64,000 bases of DNA from positions 1 to 64,000 of the forward strand of contig DWWN01000032.1 of NCBI GenBank assembly GCA_019119685.1, given 5' to 3'. The notes beneath the pieces were generated by a model. It had not been told where the DNA came from, searched no databases, and was given only the letters and a program-made list of their open reading frames with translations. Below are positions 48,397 through 57,933 of this stretch, piece by piece (within the stretch, counting starts at the first letter, position 1; every line of letters starts with the position of its first letter). Both the position numbers and the translations under genes were made by a program. The DNA comes from Candidatus Faecalibacterium faecigallinarum. Its GTDB lineage: Bacteria > Bacillota > Clostridia > Oscillospirales > Ruminococcaceae.

Positions 48397-48654
48397 ATGG
48401 AAGAACGTAATCTGCGCAAGACCCGCGTCGGCGTGGTCGTATCCGACAAGATGGACAAGACCATCGTGGTTGCCGTCAAGGACAGCGTGCAGCACCCCCT
48501 GTACAAGAAGATCCTGAAGCGTACCGCCAAGTTCAAGGCTCGTGATGAGAAGAACGAGTGCGGCATCGGCGACCGTGTTGAGATCATGGAGTGCCGCCCC
48601 CTGAGCAAGGATGTCCGCTGGCGCCTGGTCCGTATCGTCGAGAAGGCGAAGTAA
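48397..48654 (+). CDS. rpsQ: 30S ribosomal protein S17
   Basis: 85 residues. [21 protein letters not shown] and [19 protein letters not shown] identify it. Primary 16S rRNA binder in the body. TAAGGAGG precedes the ATG. Confidence 0.97.
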   Translation: MEERNLRKTRVGVVVSDKMDKTIVVAVKDSVQHPLYKKILKRTAKFKARDEKNECGIGDRVEIMECRPLSKDVRWRLVRIVEKAK

Positions 48655-48703
48655 GCCTTTTCGGCCCACGCTGCTTTGAACAGTTTGAAAGGAGAAGTCT
48701 GAT

Positions 48704-49072
48704 ATGATTCAGATGCAAACTTATCTCAAAGTTGCCGACAACACCGGTGCCAAAGAGCTGATGTGCTTCCGCGTGCTGGGCGGTACCCGCAAGAGATATG
48801 CAAATATTGGCGACGTCGTGGTCTGCTCGGTCAAGAAGGCAGCCCCCGGCGGCACCGTGAAGAAGGGCGACGTTGTGAAGGCTGTCATCGTGCGCAGCAA
48901 GCACGGCGTCCGCCGCGACGACGGGTCCTACATCCGTTTCGATGAGAACGCCGCCGTCATCGTCATGGCTGACAAGAGCCCCAAGGGCACCCGTATCTTT
49001 GGACCGGTGGCCCGCGAGCTGCGTGATGCCGGCTACACCAAGATCCTGAGCCTGGCTCCGGAATCGCTGTAA
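48704..49072 (+). CDS. rplN: 50S ribosomal protein L14
   Basis: 122 residues. [20 protein letters not shown] start and [24 protein letters not shown] end. Sits at the subunit interface with L19. AAAGGAG precedes the ATG. Confidence 0.98.
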   Translation: MIQMQTYLKVADNTGAKELMCFRVLGGTRKRYANIGDVVVCSVKKAAPGGTVKKGDVVKAVIVRSKHGVRRDDGSYIRFDENAAVIVMADKSPKGTRIFGPVARELRDAGYTKILSLAPESL

Positions 49073-49087
49073 GGAGGTATTCAGACT

Positions 49088-49402
49088 ATGAATCATCTTC
49101 ATGTTAAGTCCGGCGACAACGTCATGATCATCAGCGGCAAGGACAAGGGCCACACCGGCAAGGTGCTGCAGGTCAGCCCCTCGGAAGGCAAGGTCATTGT
49201 GGAAGGCCAGAACATGGTCACCAAGCACGTCAAGCCCCGCCGTCAGGGCGAGCAGGGCGGCATCGTCAAGGCTGAGGGCGCTCTGTATGCGTCCAAGGTG
49301 ATGCCCATCTGCCCCAAGTGCGGCAAGGCTGTCCGCGTCGGCCATGTGGAAAAGGACGGCAAGATGGTCCGCGTCTGCAAGAAGTGCGGCGCTGAGCTGT
49401 AA
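49088..49402 (+). CDS. rplX: 50S ribosomal protein L24
   Basis: 104 residues. KOW motif VKSGDNVMIISGKDKGHTGKV. The C-terminal part has two CxxC pairs (CPKCGKA and CKKCGAEL), suggesting a zinc-binding form that not all bacteria have. Initiates 50S assembly. Confidence 0.97.
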   Translation: MNHLHVKSGDNVMIISGKDKGHTGKVLQVSPSEGKVIVEGQNMVTKHVKPRRQGEQGGIVKAEGALYASKVMPICPKCGKAVRVGHVEKDGKMVRVCKKCGAEL

Positions 49403-49420
49403 GGAAAGGAGTAAGGAACA

Positions 49421-49963
49421 ATGGCTCGTCTGAAAGACCAGTATATCAATGAGATTGCTCCTGCTCTGAACAAGAAGTTCGGCTACAAGAGCGTCATGCA
49501 GATCCCCAAGCTCGACAAGGTGGTCATCAACGTCGCCTGCGGCGAGGCCAAGGAGAACGAGAAGATCCTGGAGTCGGTCATGAAGGACCTGGCCCAGATC
49601 ACCGGCCAGAAGGCAGTCATCTGCCGCGCCAAGAAGAGCGTTGCTAACTTCAAGCTGCGCGCCGGCACCCCCATTGGCTGCAAGGTCACCCTGCGCGGCG
49701 ACCGTATGTACGAGTTCGTCGACCGTTTCTTCAACGTCGCGCTGCCCCGTGTCCGTGACTTCCGCGGCATCAACGGCAACGCTTTCGACGGCCGCGGCAA
49801 CTTTGCCTGCGGCATCAAGGAGCAGATCATCTTCCCCGAGATCGACTTCGACAAGGTCGACGCCGTCCGCGGCATGGACGTCTGCTTTGTTACCACCGCC
49901 AAGACCGACGAAGAGGGCAAGGAGTTGCTGAAGGCTCTGGGCGCTCCGTTCGAGAACAACTAA
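49421..49963 (+). CDS. rplE: 50S ribosomal protein L5
   Basis: 180 residues. [40 protein letters not shown] and [20 protein letters not shown] are diagnostic. Binds 5S rRNA in the central protuberance. Confidence 0.98.
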   Translation: MARLKDQYINEIAPALNKKFGYKSVMQIPKLDKVVINVACGEAKENEKILESVMKDLAQITGQKAVICRAKKSVANFKLRAGTPIGCKVTLRGDRMYEFVDRFFNVALPRVRDFRGINGNAFDGRGNFACGIKEQIIFPEIDFDKVDAVRGMDVCFVTTAKTDEEGKELLKALGAPFENN

Positions 49964-49980
49964 GGGAGGAGATTACCAAA

Positions 49981-50166
49981 ATGGCAAAGCTGTCTATGAA
50001 GCTCAAGCAGGCCCGTCCTGCAAAGTTCTCCACCCGCGCATACACCCGCTGCCGCATCTGCGGCCGGCCCCACTCTGTGCTGCGCAAGTACGGCATCTGC
50101 CGTGTGTGCTTCCGTGAGCTGGCCTACAAGGGCGAGATCCCGGGCGTCAAGAAGGCTTCCTGGTAA
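49981..50166 (+). CDS. rpsN: 30S ribosomal protein S14 type Z (zinc form)
   Basis: 61 residues. Zinc ligands Cys24, Cys27, Cys40 and Cys43 ([10 protein letters not shown] ... [10 protein letters not shown]), so it is the C+ type S14 of Firmicutes. TAAGGGAGGAG precedes the ATG. A 115-base gap with a strong hairpin follows. Confidence 0.98.
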   Translation: MAKLSMKLKQARPAKFSTRAYTRCRICGRPHSVLRKYGICRVCFRELAYKGEIPGVKKASW

Positions 50167-50194
50167 TTGGACCGGGTCGCTTTGAGGTAAGTGG

Positions 50195-50230
50195 ATACCC
50201 GCCCCGGGGCCAAGGTTTCGGGGCGGTATC
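50195..50230 (+). promoter_or_regulatory. GC-rich hairpin between rpsN and rpsH
   Basis: GATACCCGCCCCG (50194-50206) pairs with CGGGGCGGTATC (50219-50230) with one bulge. No T tract follows (ATTATAAAG). It lies 50 bases before the rpsH ATG and could be an S8-type or RNase-related control point. Confidence 0.6.
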
Positions 50231-50281
50231 ATTATAAAGACAAACACAAACAAAACAAGCTAATCTAAGGAGGTTAGTGGC

Positions 50282-50680
50282 ATGCAAATCACCGATCCTA
50301 TCGCGGACCTGCTCACCCGCATCCGCAACGCCAGCACTGCCAAACACCCTTCTGTGGAGATCCCGGCTTCTAACATGAAGAAGGCTATCTGCCAGATCCT
50401 GGTCGACGAAGGGTACGTCAAGAGCATGCAGGTCAAGAACGATACCGTTCAGGGCACCATCGTGCTGAACCTGAAGTACCAGGCCAACGGCGAGCCGGTC
50501 CTGGCCGGGCTGAAGCGCATTTCCAAGCCGGGCCTGCGCATCTACACCGACTTCGAGAATATGCCCCGCGTCATGAAGGGCCTGGGCATCGCAATTATTT
50601 CCACCTCCAAGGGCATCATGACCGATAAGGCCGCCCGTGCTGCGCACGTCGGCGGCGAGGTTCTGGCCTACGTGTGGTAA
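50282..50680 (+). CDS. rpsH: 30S ribosomal protein S8
   Basis: 132 residues. [20 protein letters not shown] start and [22 protein letters not shown] end. Key 16S central-domain binder; in E. coli it represses the spc operon. AAGGAGG precedes the ATG, after a 115-base gap. Confidence 0.98.
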   Translation: MQITDPIADLLTRIRNASTAKHPSVEIPASNMKKAICQILVDEGYVKSMQVKNDTVQGTIVLNLKYQANGEPVLAGLKRISKPGLRIYTDFENMPRVMKGLGIAIISTSKGIMTDKAARAAHVGGEVLAYVW

Positions 50681-50697
50681 GAAAGGGGTAAAAGACA

Positions 50698-51249
50698 ATG
50701 TCGAGAATTGGAAGAAAACCCATCGTCATTCCTGCCGGCGTCACTGTCACTGTCGATGAGGCAGCACACACCGTCGCCGTCAAGGGCCCCAAGGGCAGCC
50801 TGAATTCCAACTATCATCCCCTGATGACCGTCAAGGTCGAGGGCAATGAAGTTTTGGTTACCCGCCCCAATGACGAGAACCTGGCCAAGAGCCTGCACGG
50901 CCTGACCCGCACCAACATCGCCAACATGGTCAACGGCGTGGTCAACGGCTACTCCAAGGATATGGAGATCGTGGGCGTCGGCCTGCGCTGCCAGAAGCAG
51001 GGCTCCAACCTGGTCATGAACCTGGGCTTCTCGCACCAGGTGATCATTTCGGACACCGACGACATCAAGATCGAGTGGAAGGATCCGAACAACTTCACCA
51101 TTACCGGCATCGACAAGCAGAAGGTCGGCCAGTTTGCCGCCGAAGTCCGCGCCAAGAAGCCGCCCGAGCCGTACAAGGGCAAGGGCATCCGCTACAAGGG
51201 CGAGGTCGTCAAGCACAAGGAAGGCAAAGCCGGCAAGGGCAAGAAATAA
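50698..51249 (+). CDS. rplF: 50S ribosomal protein L6
   Basis: 183 residues. MSRIGRKPIVIPAGVTVTVD start, and the C-terminal signature PPEPYKGKGIRYKGEVVKHKEGK (parts). Near the factor-binding site. Confidence 0.98.
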   Translation: MSRIGRKPIVIPAGVTVTVDEAAHTVAVKGPKGSLNSNYHPLMTVKVEGNEVLVTRPNDENLAKSLHGLTRTNIANMVNGVVNGYSKDMEIVGVGLRCQKQGSNLVMNLGFSHQVIISDTDDIKIEWKDPNNFTITGIDKQKVGQFAAEVRAKKPPEPYKGKGIRYKGEVVKHKEGKAGKGKK

Positions 51250-51267
51250 GGTAAGGAGTGAAAGACA

Positions 51268-51627
51268 ATGGTTAAGCAGATCGACAAGAACGAAGCCCGT
51301 CTTCGTCGTCATCGCCGCGTTCGCGGCAAGATCAGCGGCACCGCCGCACGTCCTCGCCTGGATGTTTTCCGCTCCGCCAAGCACATTTACGCTCAGATCA
51401 TTGACGATGAGAAGGGCGTGACTCTGGTGTCGGCGTCCTCCATGGACAAGGACTTTGAAGGCGCAGGCGGCAACGTTGAGGCCGCTGCCAAGGTTGGCAA
51501 AAAGGTCGCCGAGCGTGCTCTGGAGAAGGGCATCACTGAGGTCGTGTTCGACCGCGGCGGTTTCGTGTATCATGGCCGTGTCAAGGCCCTGGCTGACGGC
51601 GCCCGCGAGGGCGGCCTGAAGCTGTAA
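51268..51627 (+). CDS. rplR: 50S ribosomal protein L18
   Basis: 119 residues. Basic N-terminus [20 protein letters not shown], then [20 protein letters not shown] and [24 protein letters not shown] (parts). Binds 5S rRNA. Confidence 0.97.
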   Translation: MVKQIDKNEARLRRHRRVRGKISGTAARPRLDVFRSAKHIYAQIIDDEKGVTLVSASSMDKDFEGAGGNVEAAAKVGKKVAERALEKGITEVVFDRGGFVYHGRVKALADGAREGGLKL

Positions 51628-51646
51628 CGAGAGGAGGAAGACAGTT

Positions 51647-52147
51647 ATGGCTATGAGAAACCGTGAAGACGACGGCATGATTACCAAGGTGGTCTCCATC
51701 AACCGCGTTTCCAAGACCGTCAAGGGCGGCCGCATCATGAAGTTTGCGGCTCTGGTGGTCGTCGGCGACGGCAAGGGCACCATCGGCTACGGCATCGGCA
51801 AGGCGGGCGAAGTGCCCGAGGCCATCCGCAAGGGCGAGGCCGCTGCCAAGAAGAATATGCACAAGATCGCCACCAAGGGCACCACCATCCCGCACGAGAT
51901 CGTGGGCAAGTACGGCGCTGGCGCCGTCCTGCTCAAGCCGGCTGCCCCTGGTACCGGCATGATCGCCGGCGGCCCTGTCCGCGCTGTCATCGAGGCAGCC
52001 GGCATCAAGGACATCCGTGCAAAGTCGATGCGTTCCAACAACCCCATCAACGTTGTGTCTGCTACCTTCGCAGGCCTGTGCGGCCTGGTCAGCGCCGAGT
52101 CGGTCGCTGAGAAGCGCGGCAAGACCGTGAAAGAAATTCTGGGCTGA
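51647..52147 (+). CDS. rpsE: 30S ribosomal protein S5
   Basis: 166 residues. [20 protein letters not shown] and [20 protein letters not shown] identify it. Contributes to decoding fidelity and mRNA helicase activity. Confidence 0.98.
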   Translation: MAMRNREDDGMITKVVSINRVSKTVKGGRIMKFAALVVVGDGKGTIGYGIGKAGEVPEAIRKGEAAAKKNMHKIATKGTTIPHEIVGKYGAGAVLLKPAAPGTGMIAGGPVRAVIEAAGIKDIRAKSMRSNNPINVVSATFAGLCGLVSAESVAEKRGKTVKEILG

Positions 52148-52162
52148 GGGAGGTAACACACC

Positions 52163-52348
52163 ATGGCAGATAAGATGCTCAAGATCGAGCTGAAGAAGAG
52201 CCTGATCGGCCGCGGCAAAAAGCAGATCGCAACTGCCGAGGCCCTGGGCCTGAAAAAGCCGGGCGACGTCACCGTTCAGCCTGACAATGCCGCTACGCAG
52301 GGCAAGATCGCCAAGATCGGCTTCATGCTCAGCGTCACCGAAGCGTAA
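52163..52348 (+). CDS. rpmD: 50S ribosomal protein L30
   Basis: 61 residues, LKIELKKSLIGRGKKQIATA. The C-terminal half (VTVQPDNAATQGKIAKIGFM) is normal. GAGGGAGG precedes the ATG. Confidence 0.95.
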   Translation: MADKMLKIELKKSLIGRGKKQIATAEALGLKKPGDVTVQPDNAATQGKIAKIGFMLSVTEA

Positions 52349-52366
52349 CAGCAGGGGGTACACGCA

Positions 52367-52807
52367 ATGAATCTTCATGAATTACACGCGATTCCCGGCG
52401 CCAACAAGCCCCGCACCCGCAAGGGCCGCGGCATTGGCTCGGGCAATGGCAAGACTGCCGGCTACGGCAGCAAGGGCCAGAAGGCCCGTTCCGGCGTCAA
52501 GCGCGCCGGTTTCGAAGGCGGCCAGATGCCGCTGCAGCGCCGTCTGCCTAAGGTCGGCTTCAACAACATCTTCGCCACCCGTTATGCCATCGTGAACGTG
52601 GCTGACCTGGAGAAGCTGTTCGAGGCTGGCGCAGTGGTGGACACCGAGGCTCTGAAGGCCAAGGGTCTGGTCAAGAAGACCCTGGACGGCGTCAAGATCC
52701 TGGGCAACGGCGAGCTGACCAAGGCCCTGACCGTCAAGGCCGCAGCCTTTTCTGCTTCTGCCAAAGAAAAAATCGAGAAGGCAGGCGGGAAGGCTGAGGT
52801 GATGTAA
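52367..52807 (+). CDS. rplO: 50S ribosomal protein L15
   Basis: 146 residues. [20 protein letters not shown] start, [20 protein letters not shown] and [17 protein letters not shown]. Only one base separates its stop from the secY GTG. Confidence 0.98.
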   Translation: MNLHELHAIPGANKPRTRKGRGIGSGNGKTAGYGSKGQKARSGVKRAGFEGGQMPLQRRLPKVGFNNIFATRYAIVNVADLEKLFEAGAVVDTEALKAKGLVKKTLDGVKILGNGELTKALTVKAAAFSASAKEKIEKAGGKAEVM

Positions 52808-52808
52808 G

Positions 52809-54104
52809 GTGTTTCAGACTTTCCGAAACGCATGGAAAATCCCTGAACTGAAGAGCCGTCTGCTCTTCACGCTGGGCATTCTGATCGTCTACCGTCTTGG
52901 CAGCGCGATCCCGGTGCCCTTTGTGTCGGGCGACGCGCTCACGGCGATGTTCGCAAACGGCAGTATGCTGACTTATCTGGACATGATGAGCGGCGGCGCG
53001 CTGTCCCGGTGCACGATTTTCGCGTTAGGCGTCACACCCTATATCAATGCCTCTATTATCGTGCAGCTGCTGACGGTTGCCATCCCGTATCTCGAGAACC
53101 TGGCCAAGGAATCCGACGGCCAGAACAAGATCCGGCAGATCACCCGCTATGTGGGTGCAGGCATCGCCCTGGTGCTGAGCATCGGCTACTACTTCCTGGT
53201 GCGCAATATGGGCGCCTTGAAGTACACCGCCGGCGCGGCAGGCGTCTTTACTGCGGTCGTGGTGATCCTCACCTTTACCGCGGGCGCGCAGCTGACCACC
53301 TGGTGCGGCGAGCAGATCGATGACAAGGGCATCGGCAACGGCGTCTCCCTCATCATCTTCGCGTCCATCGTCTCCAACTGGTCGTCGGTCACCACCATGG
53401 TCGCCGATATGCTCACCCGCGCATCCAGCGGGCAGCCTCTGTACTATGTGCTGCTGCCCCTGCTGGTGGTCATGGCCCTGGCGGTCGTGGTGTTCATCGT
53501 CATCATGACCAACGCCGAGCGCCGCATCACCATCCAGTATGCGCGGCGTGTGGTGGGCCGCAAGCAGATCGGCGGGCAGAACAGCTATCTGCCCCTGAAG
53601 CTGAATATGAGCGGCGTCATGCCCATCATCTTCGCCAGCACCTTCTGCTCCATCCCCGGCACCATCGGCAGCTTCATCAATGTCGACCCGGTGGCCCACC
53701 CCATCCTGTACGCGCTGTTCAGCACCTTCAACTACACCTCGTGGCTGTACGTTGTCATCTATGTGCTGCTGATCGTTGCGTTCAACTATTTCTACGTTTC
53801 TATCCAGTACAACCCGATCGAGATCGCGAACAATCTGCGCCGCAACAACGGCTCGATCCCCGGCTTCCGTCCCGGCAAGCCGACCAGCGATTTCATCATC
53901 AAGACGCTGAGCAAGATCACCATGATCGGCGGCATCTTCCTGGCGCTCGTGGCTGTACTGCCCATCATCCTGGGCAATGTGACCGGCGTGGCCATCCAGC
54001 TGGGCGGCACCAGTATGCTGATCGTCGTTGGCGTCGCGCTGGATACCACCCGCAGCCTGGACAGCTATATGACCATGCGCAACCACAAGGGTTTCCTGGG
54101 CTGA
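52809..54104 (+). CDS. secY: Preprotein translocase subunit SecY
   Basis: 431 residues, about ten membrane helices; the protein-conducting channel with SecE and Sec[33 protein letters not shown] (parts) and the cytoplasmic loop [10 protein letters not shown]-like [21 protein letters not shown] identify it. It starts with GTG at 52809, overlapping an AAGG-containing rplO end, so translation is coupled. Confidence 0.97.
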   Translation: MFQTFRNAWKIPELKSRLLFTLGILIVYRLGSAIPVPFVSGDALTAMFANGSMLTYLDMMSGGALSRCTIFALGVTPYINASIIVQLLTVAIPYLENLAKESDGQNKIRQITRYVGAGIALVLSIGYYFLVRNMGALKYTAGAAGVFTAVVVILTFTAGAQLTTWCGEQIDDKGIGNGVSLIIFASIVSNWSSVTTMVADMLTRASSGQPLYYVLLPLLVVMALAVVVFIVIMTNAERRITIQYARRVVGRKQIGGQNSYLPLKLNMSGVMPIIFASTFCSIPGTIGSFINVDPVAHPILYALFSTFNYTSWLYVVIYVLLIVAFNYFYVSIQYNPIEIANNLRRNNGSIPGFRPGKPTSDFIIKTLSKITMIGGIFLALVAVLPIILGNVTGVAIQLGGTSMLIVVGVALDTTRSLDSYMTMRNHKGFLG

Positions 54105-54150
54105 TGATTTCCTGACGGGAGTTTTTCCCAAACAGAATATACACCGTCGT

Positions 54151-54197
54151 CAAAGGCACTGGAAAAGAGAGGCACCCTCGATTTTTCAGTGCCTTTG
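54151..54197 (+). promoter_or_regulatory. Long hairpin between secY and adk
   Basis: CAAAGGCACTG (54151-54161) pairs with CAGTGCCTTTG (54187-54197), extended by AAAA/TTTT inside, with a small GAG/CTC stem in the loop. No T tract follows the 3' arm, so it is more likely an mRNA stability or processing element. Confidence 0.65.
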
Positions 54198-54240
54198 TGT
54201 ATATGGTAAGACAGGTAACTGGCAAGAAAGGAGCATGGAA

Positions 54241-54873
54241 ATGAATTTGATCCTGTTAGGCGCCCCGGGTGCGGGCAAGGGCACCCAGGCCGAGATCCTC
54301 ACCGCCAAGCTGGGCATCCCGGCCATCTCCACCGGCAACATCCTGCGCGCCGCCGTCAAGGAGGGCACCGAGATGGGCCTGAAGGCCAAGAGCTACATGG
54401 ACGCCGGCGGCCTTGTGCCGGACGATGTCATCATCGGCATCCTGAAAGAGCGGCTGGCCCAGCCGGACTGCGCAAAGGGCTTCATCCTGGACGGCGTGCC
54501 CCGCACCATCGCCCAGGCCGAGGCCATTGAGAAGATGGGCATCCGCATCGACAAGGTGCTGGACCTGGCAGTGGACGAGAACGTCATCTTTGACCGGATG
54601 AGCGGCCGCCGCGTGTGCGAAAAGTGCGGCGCGAGCTACCATGTCCGCACCAAGCCCAGCAAGGTGGAAGGGGTCTGCGACGCCTGCGGCGGCAAGCTGG
54701 TCATCCGCAAGGACGACGAGCCCGACACCGTCCGCGACCGGCTGAAGGCGTACCACGCGCAGACCGAGCCCCTGATCGAGTTTTACCGCAGCCGCGGCAA
54801 GCTGGCCGTGGTGGAGAGCGGCTCGACCGTGGAGGCTACCACCGTCGAAGTCCTGAAGGCTTTGGAGGCGTAA
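54241..54873 (+). CDS. adk: Adenylate kinase, zinc LID type
   Basis: 210 residues. Walker [10 protein letters not shown] (7-15). The LID carries Cys126, Cys129, Cys146 and Cys149 (CEKCGASYH ... VCDACGG), a structural zinc site common in Gram-positives. Interconverts ATP + AMP and 2 ADP. ATG 54241 has AAAGGAG seven bases upstream; ATG 54235 would be too close. Confidence 0.97.
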   Translation: MNLILLGAPGAGKGTQAEILTAKLGIPAISTGNILRAAVKEGTEMGLKAKSYMDAGGLVPDDVIIGILKERLAQPDCAKGFILDGVPRTIAQAEAIEKMGIRIDKVLDLAVDENVIFDRMSGRRVCEKCGASYHVRTKPSKVEGVCDACGGKLVIRKDDEPDTVRDRLKAYHAQTEPLIEFYRSRGKLAVVESGSTVEATTVEVLKALEA

Positions 54874-54879
54874 CAAGCA

Positions 54880-55653
54880 TTGATCCAGATCAAGAACGCA
54901 AAAGAACTGGAAGGGATGCGCCGGGCCAACGCCCTGAGCGCGGCCGCCCTCAAGTATGGCGGCGAACACATCGAGGCCGGCATGACCACCTGGGAGCTGG
55001 ACAAGCTCATCTATGAGTTCATCGTCAAGCACGGCGGCACTCCCAATTTCAAGGGGCTGTACGGCTTTCCCGGGACGGCGTGCATCAGCCTGAACGACAC
55101 CGTCATCCACGGCATCCCCTCCCACGACATCGTCATCCGCCCGGGCGACATCGTCAGCATCGACACCGGCGCCAAGGTGGACGGCTTCAACGGGGACAAC
55201 GCCTGCACCTACCCGGTGGGCAAGATCGACCTGGAAGCCCAGCGCCTGCTGGATGTGACCAAAGAGGCGCTGCACCTGGGCATCGCCCAGGCAAAGGCCG
55301 GCAACCGCATCGGCGACATCAGCTGCGCGGTGCAGACCTACTGTGAGGAGGCGGGCTTCTCGGTGGTGCGCGAATTTGTGGGCCACGGCACCGGCCGCGA
55401 GCTGCACGAGGACCCCGAGGTGCCCAACTTCGGCCACGCCGGCCGCGGGCCCCGCCTTGTGCCGGGCATGACCATCGCCATCGAGCCGATGATCTGCCAG
55501 TACGGCCCCAAGGTCAAGACCCTGGCCGACGGCTGGACGGTCAAGACCAAGGACGGCGGCCTGGCCGCCCACTTTGAGCATTCGGTGGCCATTTTGAAGG
55601 ACCGCACCGAGATCATGACCATCGGCTGGGAGGACCCGGACTTCACCCTGTGA
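54880..55653 (+). CDS. map: Methionine aminopeptidase type I
   Basis: 257 residues. Removes N-terminal Met from nascent chains. Metal-ligand region: [20 protein letters not shown] (Asp, Asp), [18 protein letters not shown] (His) and [11 protein letters not shown] (Glu). It must start at TTG 54880: the family N-terminus [16 protein letters not shown] begins there and GGAGG lies about 12 bases upstream; no ATG fits. It is the last gene of the first ribosomal unit. Confidence 0.96.
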   Translation: MIQIKNAKELEGMRRANALSAAALKYGGEHIEAGMTTWELDKLIYEFIVKHGGTPNFKGLYGFPGTACISLNDTVIHGIPSHDIVIRPGDIVSIDTGAKVDGFNGDNACTYPVGKIDLEAQRLLDVTKEALHLGIAQAKAGNRIGDISCAVQTYCEEAGFSVVREFVGHGTGRELHEDPEVPNFGHAGRGPRLVPGMTIAIEPMICQYGPKVKTLADGWTVKTKDGGLAAHFEHSVAILKDRTEIMTIGWEDPDFTL

Positions 55654-55694
55654 GGCGGCGGCCGGCTTACCGGCGAAGTGCACAAAAACGAAAG

Positions 55695-55726
55695 ATTTCC
55701 GCCCCCTAAAAAGGGCGGAAATTTTT
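55695..55726 (+). terminator. Terminator after map, ends the S10-spc unit
   Basis: ATTTCCGCCC (55695-55704) pairs with GGGCGGAAAT (55713-55722), loop CCTAAAAA, followed by TTTT. Confidence 0.9.
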
Positions 55727-55748
55727 ATCGGAAAGACGAAAAAACCAC

Positions 55749-55777
55749 TTGCATTTCCTGCAAAAAAGGTGTATAAT
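55749..55777 (+). promoter_or_regulatory. Promoter of the infA-rpoA-rplQ unit
   Basis: TTGCAT (55749-55754), 17-base spacer, TATAAT (55772-55777). About 145 bases of leader precede infA; no gene is supported in it. Confidence 0.88.
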
Positions 55778-55930
55778 CCAATAATGGCTGTGGAGGCCAG
55801 ATGCTTTCTCGGCAGGCAGGCTCATTCTGTCTGTTGGCGGATTTCGTGCCGCGCAGAGGGAAGTATGTGGCGCTCACTGCCGCCCGTCCGTGCAAGACAA
55901 ACTGAGCAGATCCATAAGGAGGCAATTAGC

Positions 55931-56182
55931 TTGTCGAAAGAAGACGTTATCGAGATCGAAGGCATCGTGCGCGAGGCATTGCCCAACGCCATCTTCAAGG
56001 TGGAAATGCTGAGCGAGGATAAGGCCACCGGGAAGCTCACGCCCAGCGGCCACACCCTGCTCGCGCACATCTCCGGCAAGCTGCGGACCAACTTCATCCG
56101 CATCCTGCCCGGCGATAAGGTCACAGTCGAAATGTCGCCCTACGATCTGACGAAGGGCCGCATCACCTGGCGCTCGAAATAA
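55931..56182 (+). CDS. infA: Translation initiation factor IF-1 with extended loop
   Basis: 83 residues against the usual 72. [20 protein letters not shown] start and the end [20 protein letters not shown] plus [13 protein letters not shown] are standard. Between VEM and LLAHISGK there are 11 extra residues ([16 protein letters not shown] in place of ENGHE), enlarging the strand 2-3 loop of the OB fold. TTG 55931 is the start, with AAGGAGG nine bases upstream; the longer frame upstream has no IF-1 character. IF-1 blocks the ribosomal A site in initiation. Confidence 0.95.
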   Translation: MSKEDVIEIEGIVREALPNAIFKVEMLSEDKATGKLTPSGHTLLAHISGKLRTNFIRILPGDKVTVEMSPYDLTKGRITWRSK

Positions 56183-56215
56183 GCGCCGGGACCAATCAAA
56201 AGGAGGTTCAACATC

Positions 56216-56329
56216 ATGAAGGTCAAGCCTTCCGTGAAGCCCATCTGCGAAAAGTGCAAGGTCATCCGCCGCAAAGGCCGCGTGATGGTCATCTGCCAGA
56301 ACCCCAAGCACAAGCAGCGCCAGGGCTGA
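56216..56329 (+). CDS. rpmJ: 50S ribosomal protein L36
   Basis: 37 residues, [20 protein letters not shown]. Zinc ligands Cys11, Cys14, Cys27 and His32, so it is the C+ form. AAGGAGG lies upstream of the ATG. Confidence 0.97.
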   Translation: MKVKPSVKPICEKCKVIRRKGRVMVICQNPKHKQRQG

Positions 56330-56412
56330 GAGCCGGCGCTAGGGGGTCGAGTGCGTAGAGTCCCGGCGCAGACCCCGACACTGACATGGGATGATTTTTG
56401 GAGGAAACTATT

Positions 56413-56784
56413 ATGGCACGTATTGCCGGCGTTGACCTGCCCCGCGAGAAGCGGATCGAGATAGGTCTCACCTACGTTTACGGGATCGGCCGCACCACCG
56501 CGGACAAGATCCTGGCAGCCACTGGCATCAACCCCGATACCCGCGTCAAGGACCTGACCCGTGAAGAAGAGGCCAAGATCCGTGACTATATCGACGAGGC
56601 CAACATCATTGTGGAGGGCGACCTGCGCCGCAACGTCGCTCTGGACATCAAGCGCCTTGTTGAGATCCAGTCCTACCGCGGCATTCGCCATCGCAAGAAC
56701 CTGCCCTGCCATGGCCAGCGCACCAAGACCAACGCACGCACCTGCAAGGGTCCCAAGCGCACGGTCGCCAATAAGAAGAAGTAA
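56413..56784 (+). CDS. rpsM: 30S ribosomal protein S13
   Basis: 123 residues, [20 protein letters not shown] and [23 protein letters not shown] 56413 has GGAGG upstream and gives the standard N-terminus. Contacts the P-site tRNA and L5. Confidence 0.98.
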   Translation: MARIAGVDLPREKRIEIGLTYVYGIGRTTADKILAATGINPDTRVKDLTREEEAKIRDYIDEANIIVEGDLRRNVALDIKRLVEIQSYRGIRHRKNLPCHGQRTKTNARTCKGPKRTVANKKK

Positions 56785-56799
56785 GGAGGATATTGAGAA

Positions 56800-57207
56800 A
56801 TGGCTAATGCTAATAACGCCAAAAAGGGCGCAGTCCGTACCAAGCGCAGAGAGCGCAAGAACGTTGCTGCCGGTCAGGCTCATATCCAGTCTACCTTCAA
56901 CAACACTGTGGTGACCATCACCGACCTGCAGGGCAACGCTATTTCCTGGTGCTCCTCCGGCAGCCTGAACTTCCGCGGCAGCCGCAAGAGCACCCCGTTT
57001 GCCGCACAGTCCGCAGCTGAGACTGCTGCCAAGACCGCAATCGAGCACGGCATGAAGACGGTCGAAGTCTACGTCAAGGGCCCTGGCGCCGGCCGCGAGT
57101 CCGCTATCCGCGCACTGCAGGCCACCGGCCTGGAGGTCACCATGATCAAGGACGTGACCCCCATCCCCCACAATGGCTGCCGGCCCCCCAAGCGCCGCCG
57201 TGTCTGA
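56800..57207 (+). CDS. rpsK: 30S ribosomal protein S11
   Basis: 135 residues. [20 protein letters not shown] and [20 protein letters not shown] identify it. C-terminus [11 protein letters not shown] is standard. Confidence 0.98.
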   Translation: MANANNAKKGAVRTKRRERKNVAAGQAHIQSTFNNTVVTITDLQGNAISWCSSGSLNFRGSRKSTPFAAQSAAETAAKTAIEHGMKTVEVYVKGPGAGRESAIRALQATGLEVTMIKDVTPIPHNGCRPPKRRRV

Positions 57208-57227
57208 TTGAAGGAGGAAACTGAATT

Positions 57228-57830
57228 ATGGCAAAGAATACGCAGCCTATCGCAAAGCGTTGCAAGGCCCTGGGCATTTCTCCTGCAGTCTTGGGCTACG
57301 CAAAGAAGAATACCACCCGCAACTCCAATGGCAATATGCGCAAAAAGCAGTCCGAGTATGCCATGCAGCTGAAGGAGAAGCAGAAGGTCAAGTTTATCTA
57401 CGGCGTGCTGGAAAAGCAGTTCCGCAACACCTTTGAGAAGGCGGCTGCCCGCCCCGGCCAGACCGGTGAGAACCTGCTCCAGATGATGGAGTGCCGCCTG
57501 GACAACGTCGTGTTCCGCCTGGGCTACGCCCAGACCCGCCGCGACGCCCGCCAGCTGGTCAGCCACGCCCACTTCACCGTCAACGGCAAGAAGGTCAACA
57601 TCCCCTCTTACCAGGTGAAGGCCGGCGACGTGGTGGAAGTCCGCGAGTCCAGCCGTTCTTCGGCTAAGTTTGCCAAGCTCACCGGCCCCGAGGCCCCCGT
57701 TGTGGCTCTGCCCGCCTGGCTGGAGCGCGAGGCCGGCACCCTGAAGGGCACCGTTACCCGTCTGCCTGAGCGCAGCGACATCGACTACGAGGTCGCCGAG
57801 CATCTCATCGTCGAGCTGTACTCCAAGTAA
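57228..57830 (+). CDS. rpsD: 30S ribosomal protein S4
   Basis: 200 residues. Contains KQSEYAMQLKEKQKVKFIYG and the S4 RNA-binding domain LDNVVFRLGYAQTRRDARQL. It lacks the N-terminal zinc cysteines (C- form). In Bacillus S4 represses its own gene. Confidence 0.97.
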   Translation: MAKNTQPIAKRCKALGISPAVLGYAKKNTTRNSNGNMRKKQSEYAMQLKEKQKVKFIYGVLEKQFRNTFEKAAARPGQTGENLLQMMECRLDNVVFRLGYAQTRRDARQLVSHAHFTVNGKKVNIPSYQVKAGDVVEVRESSRSSAKFAKLTGPEAPVVALPAWLEREAGTLKGTVTRLPERSDIDYEVAEHLIVELYSK

Positions 57831-57933
57831 AACCCATGCGAGGGGCGCGGCCCTGCGGGGCTGGCCTTTCGGATTCTTTTGAGAATTGCATATGGGCCGA
57901 TGGGGACATCGGTTTTACAAGGAGGACATTGAT

